This document shows, in pieces, positions 17,708-25,643 of a DNA stretch of 64,000 bases. A program made the position numbers and the translations under genes. Below the pieces are notes generated by a model. It was not told the origin of the DNA and did not search any database. It was given only the letters and a program-made list of their open reading frames with translations. The stretch is from NCBI RefSeq assembly GCF_026241195.1, contig NZ_JAPFQO010000001.1, forward strand, positions 62,001-126,000. The letters run 5' to 3'. How positions within the stretch are numbered: position 1 is the stretch's first letter; each line of letters starts with the position of its first letter. Source of the stretch: Pontibacter anaerobius. Its GTDB lineage: Bacteria; Bacteroidota; Bacteroidia; Cytophagales; Hymenobacteraceae.

Positions 17708-18481
17708 TTACCCAAAGATCGTCTCGGCGAATTTCTCTATGGCTTTCCGGGTTTCGTAGGGGCGCTCAAACATGCCCATGTGGCCGGTCTTCTCCAGGAA
17801 GTACACCATGCTGTTGCCGGGTAGGTGGCACTGCTCCAGCGCCTTCTCCAGCGGCACGGCCCCATCCTCCTTGCCAAAGATAAACAGAACAGGAAAAGTT
17901 GCTTTTTTCAGCACATCGGTGCGGTCGGGGCGGTCGCGCATGGCGGCCAGGGCACCGGTTACGCTCTCCTGTGGGGTGGCACGGCCAATCTCCTTCATCA
18001 TCTCGATCTCCTGCGTCAGCCAATCCCGGTTGCCTTTAAAGAAAAGTGGCTCCACAAAAGGGTTAATGAAGTTGATTACCCCATGGCGCTCCACGTAATC
18101 GATGCTTTTATCGCGGTTCTCCTTTTTCTCGTCGGTGTCGGGGAGGGCGGAGGAGTGGAAAAGGCAGAGGCCCTGCAGCATGTTCCCGTATTTCTTGGCA
18201 AAGGCCATACTTGCGTAGCCGCCCATCGAGTGGCCCACCAAAATGCAGCGGCGCACGTTCAGTTCCTCCAGGGTGTGCTTCACGTAGTCAGCCATACTTT
18301 CCATGCTGTAGCTGCTGATGTTGTGGGTGTTGTCGCCGAAGCCAGGCAGGTCCAGGGCAATGGTGCGGAACTTCTGCTGCAGGGGCTTGGTAAACTCCGC
18401 CCATACTTGCTTGCTCTCGCAGAAGCCGTGCAGGAAAACAAGTGTGTCGCCGGAGCCGTGGTCGGTGTAGGTGTTTTTCAT
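17708..18481 (-). CDS. alpha/beta-fold hydrolase
   Basis: 257 residues. Oxyanion-hole HGF near residue 18-20, nucleophile elbow GHSMGG with Ser85, an acid candidate in FIFGKEDGAVP and catalytic His in KTGHMGMFE. Cytoplasmic (no signal). Belongs to the broad esterase/haloperoxidase-like group; substrate cannot be told. Single gene. Confidence 0.93.
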   Translation of the reverse strand: MKNTYTDHGSGDTLVFLHGFCESKQVWAEFTKPLQQKFRTIALDLPGFGDNTHNISSYSMESMADYVKHTLEELNVRRCILVGHSMGGYASMAFAKKYGNMLQGLCLFHSSALPDTDEKKENRDKSIDYVERHGVINFINPFVEPLFFKGNRDWLTQEIEMMKEIGRATPQESVTGALAAMRDRPDRTDVLKKATFPVLFIFGKEDGAVPLEKALEQCHLPGNSMVYFLEKTGHMGMFERPYETRKAIEKFAETIFG

Positions 18482-18540
18482 AGGTTCATGGATAGTGCTG
18501 GTAACAAAGATAGTGAATACGCAATAGTTGCTGTATTGGA

Positions 18541-18581
18541 TCCAACCACCCCTGCCCCTCCTTAGCCAAGGAGGGGAGCTT
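18541..18581. repeat. left inverted repeat of DUF559 unit
   Basis: 41 bp containing CCCCTCCTT (18555-18563) and AAGGAGGGG (18568-18576). Its reverse complement matches the two parts of the right end at 19002-19065 (17/17 and 21/22 bases). The DUF559 stop codon lies 2-4 bases inward of it. Confidence 0.85.
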
Positions 18582-18582
18582 C

Positions 18583-18939
18583 CTACCTCTTAAAGTTGCT
18601 GCTTATTTCTTGTAGCACGGCTTCCAAATTTTCGAAAACATCTCTGTTCTCAAAGCGGAGTACTCTGATATTTAGGTTGCTTAGGTGTCGGTCTCGTTCC
18701 CGATCAGCATGTTCTGCCACAATGCTGTTATGCACCTGCCCATCTAGTTCAACAGCTAATTGCTCTGAGGGATAGTAAAAATCAAGAATGTAATTTTCGA
18801 CGCTATGTTGCCGCCTGAATTTTTTGCCATTCAGGTTTCCGCTTTTCAAGTGTTTCCACAGCTCAGCTTCGGCAGGCGTTAAACTGCTTCTCAATTCTCG
18901 GCGGTGTTCTGTTAAGTATCTGCGATTATGTATTGCCAC
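18583..18939 (-). CDS. DUF559 endonuclease-like protein
   Basis: 118 residues beginning with GTG. Family hallmarks: N-terminal RRYLTEHRRELRSSLTPAEAELWKHL, KFRRQHSVENYILDFYYPSEQLAVELDGQVH (the PD-(D/E)xK-like core with Asp, Glu and a catalytic-type Asp-Gly) and RDRHLSNLNIRVLRFENRDVFENLE. DUF559 proteins are related to very-short-patch-repair endonucleases; their biological role is unsettled. The gene is bracketed by inverted palindromic repeats (18541-18581 and 19002-19065), which hints that it travels as a unit. Confidence 0.88.
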   Translation of the reverse strand: MAIHNRRYLTEHRRELRSSLTPAEAELWKHLKSGNLNGKKFRRQHSVENYILDFYYPSEQLAVELDGQVHNSIVAEHADRERDRHLSNLNIRVLRFENRDVFENLEAVLQEISSNFKR

Positions 18940-19001
18940 TTCCTGTTAATAAAAAAGTGTAAATACAGTTAAACACAAAATAGCGGAATTAGTAAGTAAA
19001 A

Positions 19002-19071
19002 AAGCTCCCCTCCTTGGCCTCTAAAGGGGGCCCCTACACCCCCAGGAGGGGCAGGGGTAGTTGGACCCGGT
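19002..19071. repeat. right inverted repeat of DUF559 unit
   Basis: AAGCTCCCCTCCTTGGC (19002-19018) and AGGAGGGGCAGGGG onward (19044-19065) are the inverted copy of the left end, split by about 25 bp of C/G-rich insert. The outer CACCGGG on the minus strand (to 19071) extends the match to the repeat heads at 13239 and 33343. Confidence 0.82.
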
Positions 19072-19115
19072 GCTATGGGTAGCAGTAGAAATTCAATTCC
19101 TTTGACTTGGGCCAA

Positions 19116-19156
19116 AATCCTGTCAATCCTAAAATCCTGAAAATCCTGATTCAGAC
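19116..19156 (-). repeat. dispersed repeat, GTCTGAATCAGGAT family
   Basis: On the minus strand it reads GTCTGAATCAGGATT followed by further CAGGAT and ACAGGATT units. The same head and unit spacing occur at 28044-28077 on the plus strand. Such elements are common between genes in Bacteroidota (recalled, not searched). Confidence 0.7.
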
Positions 19157-19193
19157 AAAAAAAGCCCCGCAGCTATAAAACTGCGGGGCTTTG
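19156..19193 (-). terminator. terminator after dxs
   Basis: Twelve-bp perfect stem AAAGCCCCGCAG (19161-19172) and CTGCGGGGCTTT (19181-19192), continued by T residues on the minus strand. Confidence 0.9.
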
Positions 19194-19213
19194 CTCTGGA
19201 ATTTTATCCTGCT

Positions 19214-21130
19214 TTATACTTTAACCGGCACGCCCACCAGTTCGCGGACGGCGTTTTCGATGTCGATAGGGGCGAAGCCAGCCTCGTGCTGCAGCTCCAG
19301 CTGGGAACCGTGCTCGAAGATAGCGTCCGGAATGCCGAGGCGCTTCACCTGGCAGGTATAGCCGTTGTCTACCATAAACTCCAGCACCGCGCTTCCGAAA
19401 CCGCCTTGCAGACAACCGTCCTCCACAGTCACTACTTTGTCATACTTCGAGAAGATGTGGTGCAGCAGCTCAGCGTCCAGTGGCTTGGTGTAGCGCATGT
19501 CGTAATGGCCCGGCGTGATGCCGTCTAGCGCCAGTTTCTGGCAAATATCCACGGCGTAGTTGCCCACGTGGCCGAAAGTAAGTATGGCTACCTCTTCGCC
19601 TTCCTGAATGGTGCGGCCCTTGCCTACCTGCTGCAGCTCCAACGGCGTGCGCCACTGTGGCATCACACCCTCGCCGCGCGGGTATCGGATCGTGAACGGA
19701 CCCATATCCTCTTGCGAGGCGGTATACATCATATTGCGCAGCTCCTGCTCGTTCATCGGGGCGGCTACCACCATGTTCGGGATGCAGCGCATGTAGGCAA
19801 TGTCGTAGGCGCCGTGGTGCGTAGGGCCGTCGGCTCCGGCAAAACCGGCTCTGTCGAGGCAGAATACCACGTTTAGGTTCTGAAGGCACACATCGTGCAG
19901 CACCTGGTCGTAGGCACGCTGCATAAAGGTGCTATAGATATTGCAGAACGGCACCATACCCTGCGTGGCCAGGCCAGCGGAGAAAGTAACCGCATGCTGC
20001 TCGGCAATGCCCACGTCAAAGGCGCGGTCGGGCATGGCCTTCATCATAATGTTAAGCGAGCAACCAGACGGCATGGCAGGCGTTACGCCCATAATTTTCT
20101 CGTTCTGCTCGGCCAGCTCTACCATTGTATGCCCGAATACATCTTGGTACTTTGGAGGCTGTGGCTTTTCCGGAACTGTTTTATAGATCTCTCCTGTGAT
20201 CTTATCGAACAAACCAGGCGCGTGCCATTTGGTCTGGTCTTTTTCGGCCAGCGCAAAGCCTTTGCCTTTGGTGGTAAGCACATGCAGAATCTTCGGACCC
20301 GGAATATGCTTCAGGTCTTCCATTACCGATACCAGGTGGTTGATGTCGTGGCCGTCTATCGGGCCGAAGTAGCGGAAGTTCAGTCCCTCAAACAGGTTAC
20401 TCTGCTTCAGGATGGCCGCTTTCACGCCGCTCTCGATTTTGGAGACAATGGTGCGGGCATCCGGACCAAACTTGCTGATCTTGCCCAGGATCTTCCACAC
20501 CTCGTCGCGCACTTTGTTGTAGGTGCGGGAGGTGGTGATGTCTGTTAGATATTCTTTCAGGGCGCCCACGTTCGGGTCGATGCTCATGCAGTTGTCGTTG
20601 AGCACCACCAGCAGGTTGGCATTGGCCACGCCCCCGTGGTTCAGGGCCTCAAAAGCCATACCGCCCGTCATGGCACCGTCGCCGATCACGGCAATGTGCT
20701 GGCGCTTGTCCTCGCCTTTATACTTAGAGGCCACGGCCATGCCCAGTGCCGCCGAAATAGAGGTGCTGGAGTGGCCTACGCCAAAGGTATCGTACTCGCT
20801 TTCTTTACGCTTCGGGAAGCCGGAGATGCCGCCATACTTGCGGTTGGTATGGAACACGTCGCGGCGGCCGGTCAGTATCTTATGCCCGTACGCCTGGTGC
20901 CCCACATCCCACACCAGTTGGTCGTAAGGCGTGTTAAACACGTAGTGTAGCGCTGTGGTAAGCTCCACCACACCCAGGCTGGCCCCGAAATGGCCACCGT
21001 GGATCGATACGACATCAATGATGTACTGCCTAAGTTCCTGTGTTACCTGCAGCAGTTGGTCCGGCTTCAGGTTACGCAGGTCGGCAGGCGAATTGATGGA
21101 GGTAAGCAGTTCTCCGGGTTTGATTATCAT
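19214..21130 (-). CDS. dxs: 1-deoxy-D-xylulose-5-phosphate synthase
   Basis: 638 residues from ATG 21130 (MIIKPGELL); the frame extends to 21244 without family support. Thiamine-diphosphate motif GDGAMTGG at 150-157 through NDN at 178-180, HGGHFGASLG near 44-53, the transketolase pyrimidine domain with VGIAEQHAVTFSAGLA (catalytic Glu) and a C-terminal transketolase domain. Condenses pyruvate and glyceraldehyde 3-phosphate in the first step of the methylerythritol phosphate isoprenoid pathway. Single gene with its own terminator; divergent from scpA. Confidence 0.97.
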   Translation of the reverse strand: MIIKPGELLTSINSPADLRNLKPDQLLQVTQELRQYIIDVVSIHGGHFGASLGVVELTTALHYVFNTPYDQLVWDVGHQAYGHKILTGRRDVFHTNRKYGGISGFPKRKESEYDTFGVGHSSTSISAALGMAVASKYKGEDKRQHIAVIGDGAMTGGMAFEALNHGGVANANLLVVLNDNCMSIDPNVGALKEYLTDITTSRTYNKVRDEVWKILGKISKFGPDARTIVSKIESGVKAAILKQSNLFEGLNFRYFGPIDGHDINHLVSVMEDLKHIPGPKILHVLTTKGKGFALAEKDQTKWHAPGLFDKITGEIYKTVPEKPQPPKYQDVFGHTMVELAEQNEKIMGVTPAMPSGCSLNIMMKAMPDRAFDVGIAEQHAVTFSAGLATQGMVPFCNIYSTFMQRAYDQVLHDVCLQNLNVVFCLDRAGFAGADGPTHHGAYDIAYMRCIPNMVVAAPMNEQELRNMMYTASQEDMGPFTIRYPRGEGVMPQWRTPLELQQVGKGRTIQEGEEVAILTFGHVGNYAVDICQKLALDGITPGHYDMRYTKPLDAELLHHIFSKYDKVVTVEDGCLQGGFGSAVLEFMVDNGYTCQVKRLGIPDAIFEHGSQLELQHEAGFAPIDIENAVRELVGVPVKV

Positions 21131-21504
21131 AGTGTTATCCTTATAGACCCCTAACAAAAAAAATGGGCTAAAGTTTAAAAAGCACACACTGTACCTTTTC
21201 TTCCAAATCGTAAAGTTAGTAAATAATAAAACACAAGCCGCCACTTAATCTGGCAGAACATGTGTACGGTTTATATATGAAATAGTATATGTAAGCCTGC
21301 TAAAGGCAGTGGAGGCACAATAGTATAAAACTGCTGCCGCTGCACCGGCCTGGTGTTTTGCTGTATACCCGGCTGATGCTAAATGGTTGTGAACCATGCC
21401 CCGGCTGTTTAGGTTGAAGCAGTGAAGCGGCAGTTCTCAATCCGCTGAAAATGTTTATTTTTGCCACCTGCGCAGCCACACGCGCCCCAAAATGAGTTGA
21501 TAAG
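21131..21504. other. 374-bp divergent intergenic region dxs/scpA
   Basis: Carries the promoters of both genes. AT-rich near dxs. A TAnnTTTG box for scpA is listed separately. No ORF or RNA recognised. Confidence 0.6.
21456..21463 (+). promoter_or_regulatory. TAnnTTTG promoter box for scpA
   Basis: TATTTTTG, 41 bp before the scpA start codon. No clear -33 element. Confidence 0.4.
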
Positions 21505-22275
21505 GTGAGTTTCGAGATTAGATTACCGTTGTTTGAGGGTCCGTTCGACCTGTTGCTCTTCTTTATTGAGCGCGATGAGCTTGACATACATGACATTCCG
21601 ATCTTCCAGATCACGAATGAGTTTGTGGGCTACCTGCAGCAACTGGAGCAACTGAACATTGAGGTGGCCAGCGACTTTATACTTACCGCCGCCACCCTGA
21701 TGCGCATTAAGGCCAAAATGCTGCTGCCGCGTGTTGAGAAGGACGAAGAAGGCAACGAGATTGACCCGCGCGAGGAGCTGGTGCAGCACCTGCTGGAGTA
21801 TAAAAGGTATAAAAGCGCCGTGCCGGACCTGTCGCACCTGGAGGACCAGCGTATGGCACAGGAGAACCGGGGCAACATACACCACGAGCTGCAGCAGATA
21901 GCCAACGCCAACCATTTCGAGTATGAGTTGCAGGACCTGAGCCTCTACAAGATCATGCGGGTGTTCGAGAAGGTGATGACCCGCTTCGAGGAAGAGCAGA
22001 ACAGGCCCAAGCACACGGTTATACAATATGCGTACACCATTGAGGGGCAGCGCGACATTATCCTGGGTATGGTGAAAGAGCGCAACCGGGTGGCTTTCTC
22101 TAAACTGATAGAGGAGTTCCCGGACAAGATCGGCATGATCTTCAATTTCCTGGCCATCCTGGACATGCTGCAGCTGAACCTGATCGGGCTGGAAGTAGGC
22201 GAGGGCTTTAACGACTTTATCATTACCGAGGCCGAAGGACAGGCCACCCAGGTAACGCAGCTGCTGGTAGAATAG
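21505..22275 (+). CDS. scpA: segregation and condensation protein A
   Basis: 256 residues. GTG start with AAGG just upstream; the sequence directly begins the ScpA fold (LPLFEGPFDLLLFFIERDELDIHDIPI), followed by the helical middle (FILTAATLMRIKAKMLL) and a C-terminal winged helix. ScpA is the kleisin that bridges the SMC ATPases in chromosome condensation and segregation. The usual partner scpB is not adjacent. Confidence 0.95.
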   Translation: MSFEIRLPLFEGPFDLLLFFIERDELDIHDIPIFQITNEFVGYLQQLEQLNIEVASDFILTAATLMRIKAKMLLPRVEKDEEGNEIDPREELVQHLLEYKRYKSAVPDLSHLEDQRMAQENRGNIHHELQQIANANHFEYELQDLSLYKIMRVFEKVMTRFEEEQNRPKHTVIQYAYTIEGQRDIILGMVKERNRVAFSKLIEEFPDKIGMIFNFLAILDMLQLNLIGLEVGEGFNDFIITEAEGQATQVTQLLVE

Positions 22276-22383
22276 TCTAAAGACCACTAACTCTGCCAAA
22301 GTATAGGCGTAGTCCTTAAATTGTTCATAGCTTTACGTATGCCTTGGCAGAGCGCCGTTTCAGAAGGCAGATCACCACTTTAG

Positions 22384-23460
22384 ATGGACCAGAACAAGAA
22401 AACGATACTTAAGAGCTTTAGCCCGGTAAAGGTGCTGATACCCGTGCTGCTGGGCCTTGCCGCCACGGCATGGCTCTTTATAAAGGACGATAAGCTAGGC
22501 GAGCTGAAAGGGATAGCCCAGGCCAACATGTGGTGGCTGGTGGCGGCGCTGGTGGTGCTGGTGGTGCGCGATGCCGGCTACATGTACCGCATCCGCTCGC
22601 TTACCGATAAGTTCCTGACCTGGCGCAACAGCCTGGACGTGATCATGCTCTGGGAGTTCGCCTCGGCCGTTACGCCCTCCGTGGTGGGCGGCACCACGGT
22701 GGCCACCATCATCCTGAACAAGGAAGGCATACCGCTGGGCAAGTCGCTGGCCTATGTCATGCTGACGGCCGTGCTGGATAACATGTTCTTTATCGTGGCC
22801 GCGCCTATCGCGCTGCTGCTTACGCAAGGGGAGGTGTTCCCCACCTTCAACCTCGCCCCATCGGACGTGGCCAAGCTAAAATCAGCCTTTTACATTAGCT
22901 ACGGGCTGATCGCGGTGTATACTTTCGTGATGATCTATGCGCTGTTTGTGCGGCCCCGCGCGTTTAAATGGCTGCTGCTGAAGATCACCTCCATCAGCTT
23001 CCTGCGCAAGTGGCGCGTTAACGCGTTTCAGCATGGTAACGAGATTATCTGGGCATCCGAGCAGCTAAAAGGCAAGGACTTTAACTACTGGGCCCGCGCC
23101 GTGCTGTCCACCGTCTTTGTGTGGAGCGCGCGCTATTTCCTGCTTAACTGCCTGATCGCGGCCTTTACCGATGTTACCCTGGCCGAGCACGCCCTCATCA
23201 TTTCCCGCAACCTTATTTTCTGGATCGTGATGCTGATTGCCATTACGCCGGGCGGGGCGGGTATCGTGGAGATGGCTTTCCCGAGCTTCTTTGGCCTGTT
23301 CCTGGGAGGTTTCGCCAGCGTGGTGGTGGTGCTGTACCGCCTGATTACCTATTACCCGTACCTGGTCCTGGGCTCTGTGTTCCTGCCGAAGTGGGTGGCC
23401 AAGGTATTCGGGCGGCAGTCTAAGGAGCGGGAGGAACTGGCGCAGGAGTATAAAAGCTAG
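22384..23460 (+). CDS. flippase-like / LPG synthase TM-domain membrane protein
   Basis: 358 residues with about eight membrane helices. The family marker is AITPGGAGIVEMAFPSFFG near residue 285-300, typical of the UPF0104/lysylphosphatidylglycerol-synthase transmembrane domain; an EFASAVTPSVVGG block also fits. No aminoacyl-transferase domain is present, so it is the stand-alone membrane part, thought to move lipids across the inner membrane. Substrate unknown. Confidence 0.9.
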   Translation: MDQNKKTILKSFSPVKVLIPVLLGLAATAWLFIKDDKLGELKGIAQANMWWLVAALVVLVVRDAGYMYRIRSLTDKFLTWRNSLDVIMLWEFASAVTPSVVGGTTVATIILNKEGIPLGKSLAYVMLTAVLDNMFFIVAAPIALLLTQGEVFPTFNLAPSDVAKLKSAFYISYGLIAVYTFVMIYALFVRPRAFKWLLLKITSISFLRKWRVNAFQHGNEIIWASEQLKGKDFNYWARAVLSTVFVWSARYFLLNCLIAAFTDVTLAEHALIISRNLIFWIVMLIAITPGGAGIVEMAFPSFFGLFLGGFASVVVVLYRLITYYPYLVLGSVFLPKWVAKVFGRQSKEREELAQEYKS

Positions 23461-23537
23461 CCGTAGTCTGCCGGGTTTGTAAGGTATAGCCGAAAGCCGT
23501 ACCTTCATCTGTACAAAGTATAAATAGTTTTAACTTG

Positions 23538-24053
23538 ATGAAAAGATATACCTGGGCACTGCTGGCACTGCTCTGGCTGGCTGGCTGCAACGGCAGTAAC
23601 ACCGCCCTGAACGAGAAACTGAAAGTCGCCGTGACAGAGGGGGAGGCCGGGCCGGAAGGCTACAAAACCATTCAGGTGGCCGAGCTCACCGACTTTGACT
23701 GGGACATGATGTACTTCTTTCAGCCAAACGAAGATGAGAAAGCCATCAGCGATGCAATAGGCTTTGCATGGGAGGGCGATGAGGTGCCCGAGGATCACCG
23801 CCGCCTGCTGTTTGTGAAGGGCGAGGAAGTGGTGTCTTATGTAGACTATTATTACAAGGATTTTCCGCTGTTTGTGTATGGCTGCGAGGGCGACAAGTGG
23901 ATTTACCCCAGAAACCGCTCCGAGTTTGCCAGCTTTAAGTATTGCGATGCGCAACAGGAGGTCTATACTTTTATACCGGTGCAGTGCGTGGAGAATATCC
24001 GGCTGCTGATGGAGTATAAATGCCCTGAAGGAGAAGCTGTAGGGACAGAATAA
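23538..24053 (+). CDS. lipoprotein of unknown function
   Basis: 171 residues from ATG 23538 (a TTG three bases earlier is less likely). Lipobox WLAGC with Cys17. The mature domain is about 150 residues with several aromatic residues (DFDWDMMYFF, YVDYYYKDFPLFVYGC) and four cysteines that could form disulfides. I do not recognise the family. Its stop codon overlaps the edge of a perfect terminator stem shared with the converging acetyltransferase gene. Confidence 0.82.
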   Translation: MKRYTWALLALLWLAGCNGSNTALNEKLKVAVTEGEAGPEGYKTIQVAELTDFDWDMMYFFQPNEDEKAISDAIGFAWEGDEVPEDHRRLLFVKGEEVVSYVDYYYKDFPLFVYGCEGDKWIYPRNRSEFASFKYCDAQQEVYTFIPVQCVENIRLLMEYKCPEGEAVGTE

Positions 24054-24087
24054 ACAACAAAGCCGGCTGAACGCCGGCTTTGTTGTT
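24053..24087. terminator. compact bidirectional terminator
   Basis: Fifteen-bp perfect stem AACAACAAAGCCGGC (24053-24067) and GCCGGCTTTGTTGTT (24073-24087). It fills the whole space between the two converging stop codons (24051-24053 and 24088-24090). Confidence 0.9.
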
Positions 24088-24627
24088 TTACCCCATTCTC
24101 ATACTTAGGTGTAGGTTTGGGTGGGGTAGCTCCCAGTGTATCATTTCGTCGCTGCGGCCTGCCTCTTGCATACCCAGTTTCTTCAGTATTTTGGCTGAGG
24201 CGGTATTGTGGATCAGGCACTTTGCTGTAATAACGCTTACGCCCGGCTGTGCCAAAGCCCATGCTGATAAGCCCTGTGCTACCTCCAAACCATAGCCTTT
24301 CTGCTGCTCTTGTGCAATAATGGCGTAGCCAATGTCCACTTCGCCCTCAGCGTTAGGCGTGCCTTTAAAGCCTGCATCGCCAATCACGGTCATGCTGCTT
24401 TTCTGCACCACCATCCAGGATTCAAACCCGGTAGGGGCTGGCACCAACTCCAGGTTTCTGATGATTTTGGGTAAAGTCTCTCTTGCCTCCTGGTCGGGCC
24501 AGTAAGGTGTTGGCTGTAGCCCAAGCTGCGCCAGTATACTTGTACCGCCGTCTAAAAGGGCTTTGGCAACGTTAAGGGTGAAAGGTATTAGTATAAGCCT
24601 ATGGGTATGGATATTTTGGATGGCCAT
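24088..24627 (-). CDS. GNAT N-acetyltransferase
   Basis: 179 residues. THRLILIPFTLNVAKALLDG at the N-terminus, VDIGYAIIAQEQQKGYGLEVAQGLSAWAL (acetyl-CoA pyrophosphate loop around QQKGYG) and NTASAKILKKLGMQEAG near the C-terminus. RimJ/RimL-like fold; acceptor unknown. Downstream of the DUF302 gene by 54 bp. Confidence 0.92.
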   Translation of the reverse strand: MAIQNIHTHRLILIPFTLNVAKALLDGGTSILAQLGLQPTPYWPDQEARETLPKIIRNLELVPAPTGFESWMVVQKSSMTVIGDAGFKGTPNAEGEVDIGYAIIAQEQQKGYGLEVAQGLSAWALAQPGVSVITAKCLIHNTASAKILKKLGMQEAGRSDEMIHWELPHPNLHLSMRMG

Positions 24628-24681
24628 TACAAAATGCTTTAGCAGCCTTAAAGAGGGCAGAATTTTATACTTGTCTTCGGT

Positions 24682-25074
24682 TTAATTCAGGTTATCAATC
24701 ACCTGCTTCAGCTTTTGCTGCACCTCCTTGGCTATACCTTCCAGGGCATCGTTTTTGGCTGCGGCCATAGAGGCGATCGGGTCCACGGCAGACACTTCCA
24801 CATCCCCGTTCTCATTTTCCTCCACCACCACGTTGCAAGGCAGGAAAACGCCGATCTTGTCCTCGCTCTGCAGGGCTTTGTGGGCAAAGTGCGGGTTGCA
24901 GGCTCCCAGGATTTTATACTTCTTGAAATCAATGTCAATCTTCTTCTTCAGCGTCTCTTTTACGTCGATCTCCGTCAGTACCCCGAAACCTTCTTTTTTC
25001 AGTTCAGCTGTAACTTGCTCCACGGCTTCGTCGAAGCTCTTGCCTTTCAGTGTTTTGTTGAAATAGTAGTTCAT
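24682..25074 (-). CDS. DUF302 domain protein
   Basis: 130 residues from ATG 25074 (MNYYFNKTLKGKSFDEAV); in-frame ATGs at 25083 and 25095 would add 3 or 7 residues. Matches the DUF302 pattern: TAELKKEGFGVLTEIDVKETL, KYKILGACNPHFAHKALQSEDKIGVFLPCNVVVEE. The conserved Cys residues (ACNP, LPCN) are typical. DUF302 proteins are small cytoplasmic proteins of unclear role, sometimes linked to redox or metal stress. Confidence 0.9.
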   Translation of the reverse strand: MNYYFNKTLKGKSFDEAVEQVTAELKKEGFGVLTEIDVKETLKKKIDIDFKKYKILGACNPHFAHKALQSEDKIGVFLPCNVVVEENENGDVEVSAVDPIASMAAAKNDALEGIAKEVQQKLKQVIDNLN

Positions 25075-25156
25075 AGCTTGCATGTTTTGGTTCATGCCTT
25101 ACTACGAGCTTGCAGGGGATAAGGATAAAGCCTGGGCTTTTAGGAGGGAGGGGCGC

Positions 25157-25375
25157 CTAGGCGTTCGCCTTTTTGAAGAAGGGATACTTAACAAAGAAGA
25201 TCAGCGGGCCAATAACAGGGAGAAACAGCGTACTAACCAACCAAACTATCTTCTGATCAGGATTCAGTTTGTTTGTAAACAGCACCAGCAGCCACGCCAC
25301 CATAAAGCAAGGTATGGATAGGATGGTCATGAGTTGCCAGAAGATTAGTCCGATTCCAGGGGTGATAAGTTCCAT
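25157..25375 (-). CDS. PLDc_N domain two-helix membrane protein
   Basis: 72 residues from ATG 25375; the frame opens at 25417. Two membrane helices (FWQLMTILSIPCFMVAWLLVLF and IVWLVSTLFLPVIGPLIFFV) with the DQKIVWLxxxLFxPVIGPxIFF pattern of the phospholipase D nuclease N-terminal-type domain found alone in many small bacterial membrane proteins. No enzymatic domain. Function unknown. Confidence 0.85.
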   Translation of the reverse strand: MELITPGIGLIFWQLMTILSIPCFMVAWLLVLFTNKLNPDQKIVWLVSTLFLPVIGPLIFFVKYPFFKKANA

Positions 25376-25643
25376 AGCAATTAATTCGTAACGGGTTTCC
25401 TGATGTTTTATCTGCACCTCTTAACTGCATTAAAATAAACCAGATAGGTTAATTCTGTGAGCAGCTACTATATTCTGATAATTAAATATAGTAAAAAAAT
25501 ACACAAATGCAGAAAAGTATACTTTAACAGGTTTATACTTTGATCCGCATCCGGCAGATGGCAAGCTTCATCAGGTAGCCACAGGTTGCGCTGAGCTAAA
25601 CTTGCGGTATGTAGGGGTTGAGCGTTAGAAGCATTGGGAACTC

